A stretch of DNA of 26,766 nucleotides from Chondrus crispus (taxonomy: Eukaryota; Rhodophyta; Florideophyceae; Gigartinales; Gigartinaceae), in contig NW_005179159.1 of assembly GCF_000350225.1 (NCBI RefSeq), positions 282,619-309,384 on the forward strand, in the 5' to 3' direction. The position numbers and the translations under genes are program-made. The number at the start of each line of letters is the position of its first letter. Position 1 is the stretch's first letter. Of this stretch, positions 8,901 through 15,323 are shown one piece after another. The notes under the pieces were generated by a model that saw nothing but the letters and a program-made list of their open reading frames with translations, had not been told where the DNA came from and made no database searches.

Positions 8901-9773
8901 AGCTTGGCGCAACAGAGAGATTGCTTTCTCAAAGCTGTAGTTTCCGGTGTGCGAAAGTAACAAAACAGACACGTAACGATACATGTCGGAGAGAGTGAAC
9001 GGTGCTAACGAGCATTTTACAGCCGCCGTTTGGATTCTGGCATAATCATTTAGCCATCCTAGCAACTTACAAAGTAGTTCGTTCATGAGCAACACGACAA
9101 AGCCACATCTGGTTTGAGTTAGGCCTTTAGCATTCGTTTCGAGCTTCATGTTCGTCACAGCAGCTTTGCATAAGAGTCTAGCCCGATGCTGTATAATTGT
9201 GTGGAAGAACTCTGTTTCCATCATGACGCTGTTACACTCTGTAACATTCATTGTCCAACCCTCACTTGGGTCATCAACCACACGCCGTGACCTCGATCTC
9301 CCACGCCCTCTTCCTCTTCCCCTAGCCCTACCACGTCCAGTCGCACCCCTTGCCCATCTATTCGTACCCCTTGCCCGTCCAGTCACACCCCTTGCCCGTC
9401 CAGTCACACCCCTTGCCCGTCCAGTCGCACCTCTTGTCCGTCCAGTCGCACCTCTTGTCCGTCCAGTCGCACCTCTTGTCCGTCCAGTCGCACCTCTTGC
9501 CCGTCCAGTCGCACCTCTTGCCTGTCCAGTCGCACCTCTACCCCTCTCTCTTGATCGTTGCGGAGGCAAGCTTTGTGTCCCATTGGGACTGTCATTCTCC
9601 TCCACTAAATTTGCTCCTGAGATTCCAACGTGTTCCCCACCCAATGTTCGCGCCAAAGGAGCACCGTCTTCGCCCACTGGGCTGTCAGGAGTGATCATCG
9701 TGGAGACAAGGGCGGGAAGAGTCGTGTTCGAATGCCCTGGAGAAGCCATTGGGGAGACGGCACTGTGAGGCAT
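5913..9773 (-). CDS. piggyBac-like transposase with inserted YqaJ-like nuclease domain
   Basis: A 1286-residue protein; 9773 is the first ATG. Residues 75-163 are Arg/Gly repeats (GATGRTR type), probably binding nucleic acid. The piggyBac core follows: LDEDLFGTR (D360/D362, first Asp), ITADRGYGKEAF (D439, second) and YSKTKAGVDGATQQ (D985, third), then NAFVAWRMF. Cys/His residues at 1136, 1139, 1155, 1158, 1163, 1174 and 1179 match the piggyBac C-terminal finger, and KSKRRKRT ends the protein like a nuclear signal. The second and third Asp are 546 residues apart, against about 100 in piggyBac. The extra segment carries a YqaJ/lambda-exonuclease series: W692, LTGTNAG (700-706), GTINEP (E760), SPDG (D795), VEIKRK (E828, K830) and IPRAHMGQIIHQ (863-874). 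Motif order and spacing fit an active PD-(D/E)XK fold. The assignment rests on motifs alone; the low-similarity linkers are unassigned. No stop or frameshift is present. Confidence 0.85.
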   Translation of the reverse strand: MPHSAVSPMASPGHSNTTLPALVSTMITPDSPVGEDGAPLARTLGGEHVGISGANLVEENDSPNGTQSLPPQRSRERGRGATGQARGATGRARGATGRTRGATGRTRGATGRTRGATGRARGVTGRARGVTGRARGTNRWARGATGRGRARGRGRGRGRSRSRRVVDDPSEGWTMNVTECNSVMMETEFFHTIIQHRARLLCKAAVTNMKLETNAKGLTQTRCGFVVLLMNELLCKLLGWLNDYARIQTAAVKCSLAPFTLSDMYRYVSVLLLSHTGNYSFEKAISLLRQAGSIPPSLNRIRYIASNILAYRPTGRGAEGQSTWSAQRDLTQNLTEFEAIAFAETRNVFLVPLHFTATLDEDLFGTRAVDNQVKMLSSRKADREGHSADAVADALFRVILALRFRRRGETQSDSVRKLLVTLLDGRGKESLTGCIITADRGYGKEAFMRIMMEFGLCSVFVMPDNTLRCHPFVAKSYLTPYREDLEQEVAIEIDHSTIEGGLDGENGMIRNSGADIQASTNSTADAAAAVLMRTAPFIGNALSEEGSNAPSNGQEEDSGEWRNAEVTAYDRRQEFIVDDNPEMGPEVFFALKSITGIGRRNGNSHATAVAVREHGTAKFAKVLRFMYTVPPALQDSLYTWIAVPKSNVRLSNTLFTGAEQAEEATQKMRTVAEDHIGGVCEVLTLGQRCADWFVLRQFRLTGTNAGQLLMSCEAVRSNLGLQDVTGGDERTLGEWFRLLQDGWFSSKVSTEAMKRGTINEPAVISALEGKEEVKAIFDVGMLAMKDARYIACSPDGVALIDIASFEEWDDVASTEGIEGQKIVLATVEIKRKVAATTLGAAVQLASPDIVRCKVGDDTFKKYIPRAHMGQIIHQSLVLDVEFCICVAAGETGVLYVVIIRIPWTARGLFQRSIIALAKPLVEWAFSNDTQAPPFVQVADQLTLQTRRKFWQIIDNHVQTNGCFIPLKLFKHAAQSFYSKTKAGVDGATQQRAIMRSSTSQFKWEQKIVSQIIKSIAVNAFVAWRMFQRQDLLESDAKFKSIEKYRNLLNKVQATGDFMIDVAQEMLSYAASIQLQAGTDNGTETRQETSTQESKRLISLAHSKKRNRLAFFNSTDGIAVRLLVWGHHVGQGLLQYCALCGQHTTGYQGHRTTFRCDICSVHLCLRVLRGFRKSCLQIWHSSKHLEVRRIPARTSSRSRQGNSEAESSSANQGSGSIHESFIEGQDSGEEEFVNNEEEITPQARMQEAESVPPSRTTRSSTRLASTRGISEQAERTSEQKSKRRKRT
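9334..9543 (-). repeat. Ten-copy 21-bp tandem repeat inside the transposase gene
   Basis: The unit is CGTCCAGTCGCACCTCTTGT plus C, in ten near-exact copies; the second copy (9355-9375) and the last are the most diverged. It encodes a seven-residue Arg/Gly/Ala/Thr repeat and keeps frame. Variants (CACACC, CGTACC; TTGTC, TTGCC) cluster by neighbourhood, as expected from slippage or unequal exchange. Confidence 0.95.
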
Positions 9774-9976
9774 CTTTGTCGCCCAATTTTTGTCCAATTG
9801 CCGAAGTGGAAAGCCATGAGCGACTGAAAAAGGCGGCCGAGGCAAAGTGTCGCCGCACAACTGGATCTGACAGAGCCGTTTTTGAGTCAGAGCGATGCCA
9901 AGTAAGCCCTCGTAACGGCTCTATGGGCCACTTTTTCGCACATAAGGGCGAAACGGTCATGTCCCAATTTTGTTGT
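9774..9976. promoter_or_regulatory. Upstream region of the piggyBac-like transposase
   Basis: About 200 bp lie between the ATG at 9773 and the Harbinger insertion. The interval holds one inverted TTATGTGCG site (9937-9945) and should contain the transposase promoter. No clear TATA box is visible. The frame stays open for 87 bp upstream of the ATG, to 9860. Confidence 0.4.
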
Positions 9977-9979
9977 TAA

Positions 9980-9995
9980 GAGCGTCCACAGCAGT
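9980..9995 (+). repeat. Left TIR of the Harbinger element
   Basis: GAGCGTCCACAGCAGT matches the reverse complement of 14287-14302 at 15 of 16 positions. TAA precedes it at 9977-9979. Confidence 0.93.
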
Positions 9996-10008
9996 AGTAA
10001 AAAATCGA

Positions 10009-10156
10009 GTCCAATCCAAAATTTGGACTGTATTGCACAATTTCCAGCCCCATCGGTGACCAGAGTCCCAATCCAAAAAATGAAATTGGATTGGACATCC
10101 TGATTTTGAGGTCCAAACAATGCCAGATTGGACCCCAAAATACGCAGGTCCAATCC
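10009..10156. repeat. Subterminal GTCCAATCC cluster of the Harbinger element
   Basis: GTCCAATCC or its complement occurs at 10009-10017, 10065-10074 (one extra C), 10088-10096, 10126-10134 (partial) and 10148-10156, in both orientations. One copy is inside the right end at 14271-14279. This arrangement suits binding sites for the Myb-like accessory protein or the transposase. Confidence 0.75.
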
Positions 10157-10398
10157 AATTTCAAACAGAAATCGAAACGTGAGTCCCGCTTCTGTGTCCT
10201 GGAATCCCGATCCCACGAACCGCCCCGAGGACATGACCTTCGCGCCAAAAACGAACGAAAGCAAACCCTTTGTTACCATTGTACCTGCAGAAACCTCCAT
10301 CGTAATAATTCCGTATCGACTTTTCGCGACACATCGTGAACACCCTTCAGCAACATAAGACACATCCATATTTCTAAGGACAATCGTGATCTTTCGCA

Positions 10399-11655
10399 AT
10401 GGGTGCTGGGCTGAAATGGAGCAATGAAGAGAACATCTGCGCCTCTAAAGCCTACGTCGCATCATCTGAAGACTCCAAGCGTGGCATAAGCCAGAAAATG
10501 ACAAAGCTGGAAGCCCGTGTACTCAAGGAGTATGAAGGTCTCATTACTGAGATGGAGGCGAAAGGATGGAGTGGATCGGGAACGAGACGTACATCAGAGG
10601 CTGTAGTGCAGAGGTACAAAGCTATCAAAAAGAAGTGTTTATGTTTCGAGCAACATGTGCAGTTAATTTATTCTGTCAACCCGACGGGAAATCCAAGCGA
10701 CAATGACATTATTCGTGCCGCAACCGCAATCGAGAATAAGATACTTGAGGTGGGAATGAAGGGACCAAGGGATATGTATCGGTTTTTTGGGGACGACCCG
10801 GCCAATCCCGGTAAATCGTTTAAGTTCTTGAATTGCTATTTGTGGTTGAGGAAAACGCCGTTTTGAGAGGAGACGCTCCACGCTATTGCTGCTGCAAAGG
10901 ATGCCATGAAGGCATCTGAAATGAAGATACCTGACATCAAAGGTAGCGCAAATAGTCGAACTGTGTGCATTGATGTGGATGAAGAACAAGATGTCAAACT
11001 TGACGTCAATGTGAATGGATTTCAAGGGCCAGTATGTTTGGATGAGAAGAAGCCAATGAGTGGGATAACTAGTTCGGGTCGAAAGCAACGACCGGTCGGT
11101 GCAAAGAAAGTTATAGAAACTGCAAAGACTAACGTCGCTTTGAATAAGGGTGCGGACGGATTGGAGAAAATTGCACATGAAAGCAAAAAGCGAAATGACA
11201 TCTCGGAGAGGTTGCTTGAAGTTGAAGAGAGAAACTACCGCATAAATCTGTTTCAAATGCGGGGGACAGATCCAAACCTCTTCAATCAATTTCGCTCACT
11301 TGAACAACAGAAAGTCCTCGCCGAGCTGGCCGGGGTGAAGGGGGTCAAGCCATCAATTCAAGGCCGTAATATGAACACGGTGACTGTTGACTTGCAAGTT
11401 GAGAGCGATTCACCAGGACAGGCGCCGTTTAAAAAACGATGTGTGCCCCACGCCGAAGGTGAACAGACCCATGCAACTCGAGCGGACAAAGTGCGGAGCG
11501 ACGCTCGCGTGACAGCTGCGATAGGGAGGGCCCCAGATGTTCTCATTAGTGCCACATCGTCTGAATCCTGCGGCGGGCACGATGAAAACTCTTCAGGTAA
11601 TACGTCTCATCAAAACCCTTCAAAGAAGATATCCGTGATGGAACTTATTGAGTGA
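10399..11655 (+). pseudogene. Harbinger Myb/SANT-like accessory gene with premature stop
   Basis: One frame runs from the ATG at 10399 to a stop at 11653-11655, broken by TGA at 10864-10866 after 155 codons. The first part starts with a trihelix/Myb-like segment (KWSNEENICASKAYVA, then RRTSEAVVQRYKAIKKKC) and NPTGNPSDNDIIRAATAI. It reaches the conserved FLNCYLWLRKTPF, where this family continues with Trp; TGG to TGA would explain the stop. The second part (249 residues from the ATG at 10906) carries RPVGAKKVIE and a charged helix (about 11158-11330). That is the C-terminal pattern of plant-type Harbinger ORF1 proteins, which bind DNA and help import the transposase. The break is either a nonsense mutation or a true split into two proteins. 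Reading through TGA is possible but has no support here. Confidence 0.8.
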
Positions 11656-12628
11656 TAACATCTTGTCGGGTGTCTGCCTTGGCCACAATCCTGACTATCA
11701 AAATAAATATCATGGGTCCCGCACAAGCTCGCAATATCCTTTCCTTGTACCATCTATCAATTTGTATTTGGCCATTTGTATTGAAACGTAAGAGGCTGGG
11801 GTTCCGCGAGTGCAGCTTGGAGATGAGGTGTGGAAACAGCGATAGGTGGGCCGGGTCGTTCCGACGCGTCTTGGTCGTCGGAGGCGGCAGCCGCAGCCGT
11901 GATGTAGCCAGAAACGTCGGCCATAGCCTGAGAAATTCGGACTTGTGGCTGGCGCGTCGAGTGGGATGAAGGTATTAACGGGGAGCGTTCTGCGGAAGTC
12001 GCACGTGTGAGGGTAGAAAACAAAGAGCGGGTAGCTTCAACGCGCTGGTCCGCGGTGGTGCCAGGGGACGCAGTAGCATGGGATGGATAGCCGAAGCGGT
12101 ACCTTCGAGCGATAGGTCGGCAGCGAAGACGAGGGAATCGCACATGAGCATGCCAGAGGAGAGGCAGAAGACCTAATTGTAGAGCAGGGAGGGGTCCGTG
12201 CGCTCGAATTGCCAGGGGGCAACGGTGTCCAGGCACAGACGGATGGAGCCGCCTATCGCGGAAAGGAGCTGGGTAAAGTTGCAGGTGGGCAAGGAATCGA
12301 AAAAGTCGAAGAAAAAGTGACTCGACAAGTTGGATAAGTCGCCGGAACGCATGCCAACTCGGCGCGACGAGAGGAGAAATAGGGCGTCCGGGACGGGCAT
12401 GTGAGAGAAGTCATAAAGGGGCAGCGGCGTGAGCTGGTTTGGGTATGGGGGGCGCGTCAGAGTGCAGTGCAGCTCAATAGGCGGAGGGAGGGAAGAACGG
12501 AGGGGATGGTGGAAGGTGGTGATGGGAGGAGTGTCTGAGGAAGAGCGTAGAAAGAAAAGCAAAGGTTTAGAACATGTATTGTTCGTCAACTACCGTACAC
12601 CATAAACGAATCAATTATCAAAGAAAAA
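11656..12628. other. Inter-gene segment of the Harbinger element, possibly captured host DNA
   Basis: This stretch is more GC-rich than the Harbinger genes beside it. On the minus strand it holds two overlapping frames: 12173-12589 (138 residues, Phe/Leu-rich, including SHFFFDFFDSLPTCNFTQLL) and 11757-12236 (159 residues, ending Ala/Ser/Asp-rich). The first frame, read past its TAG, stays open for about 60 more codons. I recognise no family. A fragment of a host gene picked up by the transposon, with a frameshift or lost splice sites, is one explanation; chance open frames in GC-rich DNA are another. Confidence 0.35.
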
Positions 12629-14029
12629 CTACGACCTTTTGTGTAAATGATCAATCAAGGCGTTCACCAACCGAGCTCGTTCAGCTCGGTTTTTTATGTC
12701 CGTGTTAACAATACCATAGTTGTTGCTCAGTCTCTCGGATATTTGCATTTGCGACTCGGGGTTGTGGCATACAGACCCTGCACTATCCGCCCTAGAAATT
12801 CCATCTCCTTCGCTTTCAAACAGCTCGTAGAGCCTCTCCCGAATTCCCCCGACCCCATCCCCAATATACCCATCCTTACGCTCCTCGACGACCATATTAT
12901 GAATAATGACACAGGCCTGTAGAATAATCCCCATATCTTCACTAAACCATAAACGAGACGGCTCCGCTAATACGCGGAAACGCTTAAATAATACTCCGAA
13001 GACACGTTCTACACTCTTTCGTACGGCTTCTTGTAGCGCTGCAAACCTCTTCTCTTTCGGATGAGAAGGGTTCGCCACAGTGCTGACGAATATTTTCCAC
13101 TTTGGATATATACCGTCTACTAAATAGTAACTCCAAGTGAACACCTCTCCATCAATAACATACTGTATATCAATTGGGGGATAGCTCCCATTTAGAATAT
13201 TTGCGAAGTGTGGACTCACACTAAGAATATTAAGATCGTTCATCGAGCCCGGAAAGCCGAAACATAAATGCCAAATTCTTAGGTCCATGTCGCAGATCAC
13301 TTCCATACGTAACGTAGGCTTCCCTTCTTTCTCCACATTTATGCCCTGCAAAGCTTTGGGGCACTGCTCCCAATCCCACCCCGCGCAATCCAAGCACCCA
13401 ATGCAGCCAGGGAATCCTAGTTTTTCAAACGAGGAGGCAATCTCGTTAAGTTCTGTGGCGGTGGGCGCGCGCAAATAACGGGGACAAAATTGTTGTACGA
13501 CCGACCAGCAAAATTGTTTCATCGATTGCAGTGTAGTTGTCTCCCCTAGTCTAACATATTCATCTAAACTATCTGCAGGAGAGCCATATGCTAAATACCG
13601 TAAGGATGCGACTACCTTCTGCAAGGGTGAAGCACCAGACATTCCCGTGCAATCTGGTTTTAGCTCACGGCGCAAGAACTGGTTATGAATGACAACGTGA
13701 GAAAAAATGCGATAAAATAGAGGGCGCGACATGCGAAAGCGCCGCTCAAACTGTTCCGAGTAGTACACAGGTCCCCTTTGCATAGACCCGTCGGGCCTCA
13801 AATCCGCGGCAGGCCAAAAGTAGTCTAGCATTAGACGCCGATGAGCGGCGCGGAAGTCACGCGCGACGTTAGGGCGACAGCCGGGACGAGAGCCGCCAGC
13901 TTGCTGTGCTGTGTCCTGAAGTTGTAACGCCGCTATAGTTTGCATTTGGTACCACAAGACAGCGGCAAGTTCAAGCTCGTCCGAAGCGTCATCGTGGAGC
14001 ATGTGGCGTAATGTGCCCTTCGTGGGCAT
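12629..14029 (-). CDS. PIF/Harbinger transposase (DDE_Tnp_4, plant type)
   Basis: This 466-residue protein catalyses excision and insertion at TWA targets. 14029 is the first ATG. After an N-terminal region with a short helix-rich segment (YYSEQFERRFRMSRPLFYRI near 90-109), the nuclease core reads GCIGCLDCAGWDWEQCP (D214), WHLCFGFPGSMNDLNIL (D265), SYYLVDGIYPKW (D305) and VRKSVERVFGVL (E341), then CVIIHNMVVEER. This is the complete motif set of plant-type Harbinger nucleases, with the triad most likely D214, D265 and E341. Length is normal for the family and no stop interrupts it. It is convergent with the broken accessory gene; since both proteins are normally required, this copy may depend on accessory protein from elsewhere. 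Confidence 0.94.
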   Translation of the reverse strand: MPTKGTLRHMLHDDASDELELAAVLWYQMQTIAALQLQDTAQQAGGSRPGCRPNVARDFRAAHRRLMLDYFWPAADLRPDGSMQRGPVYYSEQFERRFRMSRPLFYRIFSHVVIHNQFLRRELKPDCTGMSGASPLQKVVASLRYLAYGSPADSLDEYVRLGETTTLQSMKQFCWSVVQQFCPRYLRAPTATELNEIASSFEKLGFPGCIGCLDCAGWDWEQCPKALQGINVEKEGKPTLRMEVICDMDLRIWHLCFGFPGSMNDLNILSVSPHFANILNGSYPPIDIQYVIDGEVFTWSYYLVDGIYPKWKIFVSTVANPSHPKEKRFAALQEAVRKSVERVFGVLFKRFRVLAEPSRLWFSEDMGIILQACVIIHNMVVEERKDGYIGDGVGGIRERLYELFESEGDGISRADSAGSVCHNPESQMQISERLSNNYGIVNTDIKNRAERARLVNALIDHLHKRS

Positions 14030-14210
14030 AGTCACTGCGAGTAGCAACCAATTGGTTGGTATTGGTGGTTGGTCTTGCGAAGATGGAGAGGGAGTGGGAG
14101 GTGAGTGTGGGACCTCACCGTAAAGTTGTAGTGCTGACCGGTGGGGTGCCCATATGAAAGGAGGCGGTCCATTCTAAATTTAGTTGGACTCTGAAATCCA
14201 CTTGTAACGA

Positions 14211-14255
14211 GTAACGATTGCGTTGGTGCACTTGAAGCACCAACGCAATCGTTAC
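14211..14255. repeat. Perfect 19-bp hairpin near the Harbinger right end
   Basis: GTAACGATTGCGTTGGTGC (14211-14229) and its exact complement (14237-14255) flank the 7-nt loop ACTTGAA. It lies 47 bp inside the right end and is preceded by GTAACGA, a partial copy of the arm. It has no counterpart at the left end. Confidence 0.95.
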
Positions 14256-14286
14256 ACGTTTGGAGAATATGGATTGGACCCCTCCC

Positions 14287-14302
14287 ACCGCTGTGGACGC
14301 TC
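14287..14302 (-). repeat. Right TIR of the Harbinger element
   Basis: The reverse complement reads GAGCGTCCACAGCGGT, one mismatch from 9980-9995. TAA follows at 14303-14305. Confidence 0.93.
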
Positions 14303-14306
14303 TAAG

Positions 14307-14336
14307 TGCGATTTTCGCACATAACAGGCATTAGGG
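14307..14336 (-). repeat. Right TIR of the piggyBac-like element
   Basis: The reverse complement starts CCCTAATGCCTGTTATGTGC. It is separated from the rest of its element by the Harbinger insertion and followed by ATAT (14337-14340). Confidence 0.85.
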
Positions 14337-14341
14337 ATATA

Positions 14342-14368
14342 CAGGGGGGTACCCGATTTAGTGCCTCC
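14342..14368 (+). repeat. Left TIR of the 717-bp pogo-like element
   Basis: CAGGGGGGTACCCGATTTAG followed by TGCCTCC. It pairs with 15032-15058 with three mismatches. Confidence 0.9.
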
Positions 14369-14604
14369 ATATATAACTACATGACTCGGTTTAATGCTAC
14401 TCTAACGGCTCTACACCAAAACGTATGATAAACAAGTGCCACCAGGGCCCATCGAGCGATTCCCGAAGGACGCAATGGAATCTTTTTTAAAAAAATATGT
14501 CGGGTCTATCTATATCTCCAGGCCAAAAATGCAAATGTGAGCAATGTTAATGACCAAAGGGATGCCGCTGATATTGCCACATTAAATGAGAGTAATATTA
14601 ATAA

Positions 14605-14960
14605 TTGGGTTATGGTACAGTAGAGGATTCAAGTGAAGTCCGAGAGGCCATGGAGACAGAAGCTCTAGAAGATGTGGAGAGAACTATGGGGGAAATGAAT
14701 GGGTCTAGGTGTGTTTCATCTGGGCGAACTGAAGCAGAGCATACAGATAAAGTGATGGAGGAGTTTTCTAATGCTAGTCAGTCTCGCTCTCTCCTTGATC
14801 GAAGCAGCGAATGATTTCTCAAAAATTAGAGGCGGCAGCGGTAGCTCTCTCGCAACCTGATACGTCTTCACATTTGCACAAGGCCAGACGCATCATATTT
14901 GAGGCTCTCAAGCCACGCAAGAAGCAGAAACAGACGACCTTGATGGGTTTGGGTAGTTAA
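14605..14960 (+). pseudogene. Frameshifted remnant, possibly a pogo transposase C-terminus
   Basis: One frame (14605-14814) encodes 69 Glu/Ser-rich residues ending LLDRSSE. A second frame (14811-14960) starts at an overlapping ATG and encodes 49 residues ending KPRKKQKQTTLMGLGS. Neither frame alone makes a domain. The basic run followed by QTTL near the end resembles the tails of pogo/Jerky transposases, which often end in a PCNA-box-like motif. The likely history is deletion of the catalytic part and a later frameshift. Chance similarity cannot be excluded. Confidence 0.45.
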
Positions 14961-15031
14961 ATACAGTCTTCTTGTTACGGTACCGTTCTTGTGCCAAACC
15001 CGATTAGTGCCTATTTTATCACGCTACAGGG

Positions 15032-15058
15032 GGTAGCACTAAATAGGGTACCCCCCTG
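15032..15058 (-). repeat. Right TIR of the 717-bp pogo-like element
   Basis: The reverse complement starts CAGGGGGGTACCCTATTTAG. The TA duplication follows at 15059-15060. Confidence 0.9.
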
Positions 15059-15060
15059 TA

Positions 15061-15323
15061 CTGTACAACTGTATACACGTGTCCAACAACAATCCAGCAG
15101 GAGCTGCCGCTCATCGTGGCCGAGATTGAGCGGCCCTCTCGTTACCCTCAACTTCGTTGACCCTTGTTCACCTTCTCCCGCGTAGAGACACACCTACCGT
15201 AGCAACCTACGCATTCGCCATGGGAGCACATTCCTTCACTTAACCACAGCAAAATTGACTGCGACACCACCATCTCGCCCACACTGTGTGGAAGCTCCAT
15301 CACTCGTGCACTGGTCGCCCGCC
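15061..15323 (+). promoter_or_regulatory. Promoter region of the xanthine phosphoribosyltransferase gene
   Basis: These 263 bp separate the transposon end from the ATG at 15324. They contain ACTGTACAACTGTATAC and the palindrome ACACGTGT (15075-15082), a G-box core also seen upstream of 18127 and 23853. No TATA box is certain. The transposon insertion leaves little room for a longer promoter. Confidence 0.4.

Larger units (their letters stand above)
9980..14302. mobile_element. PIF/Harbinger DNA transposon nested in the piggyBac-like element
   Basis: A 4323-bp element with TIRs starting GAGCGTCCACAGC(A/G)GT and a 3-bp TAA duplication (9977-9979 and 14303-14305), the target class of PIF/Harbinger. 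It encodes the two usual proteins in convergent orientation: a Myb/SANT-like accessory (10399-11655, plus, broken) and a transposase (12629-14029, minus). About 970 bp of other DNA lies between them. Subterminal GTCCAATCC words occur near both ends. Removing it with one TAA rejoins the piggyBac-like right end, so it arrived later. Confidence 0.92.
5606..14336 (-). mobile_element. piggyBac-like DNA transposon, interrupted by a Harbinger element
   Basis: Both ends carry CCCTAATGCC (5606-5615; reverse complement 14327-14336). This is followed, after a 4-bp length difference, by ATGTGCGAAAA, so the TIRs are about 30 bp and imperfect. Flanking ATAT (5602-5605 and 14337-14340) is the apparent 4-bp target duplication; classical piggyBac uses TTAA. 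The word TTATGTGCG recurs near both ends (5827, inverted at 5842, 5913, inverted at 9937 and at 14316). The element encodes the 1286-residue transposase at 5913-9773. Without the Harbinger insertion (9980-14302, plus one TAA copy) it would be about 4.4 kb. Confidence 0.85.
14342..15058 (+). mobile_element. Non-autonomous pogo-like element
   Basis: A 717-bp element with 27-bp TIRs (24/27 identical) starting CAGGGGGGTACCC, flanked by TA (14340-14341 and 15059-15060). The CAGGGGGG start and later ATTT resemble the pogo element at 2707-5054, but the repeats are otherwise different, so it belongs to another family. It carries only a short decayed coding remnant, so it would depend on a transposase made elsewhere. 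An extra internal copy of its end (CCCGATTAGTGCCTATT, about 14999-15015) lies near the right side. Confidence 0.88.

Noticed and set aside
9334..9543. Possible CRISPR array
   Set aside because: The 21-bp units are head-to-tail without spacers, keep a coding frame and lie in a eukaryotic transposase gene.
9148..9768. A 206-codon plus-strand frame with Pro/Val/Ala repeats
   Set aside because: It is the antisense of the 21-bp tandem repeats in the piggyBac-like transposase; the repeat unit keeps other frames open as well.
12668..12690. AACCGAGCT-CGTTC-AGCTCGGTT palindrome as a terminator
   Set aside because: It lies inside the last codons of the Harbinger transposase (RAERARLV), so it is more simply explained by coding sequence.
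15255..15323. Longer N-terminus for the XPT protein
   Set aside because: The frame opens with TTG; the first ATG is 15324 in a strong GCCATGG context.
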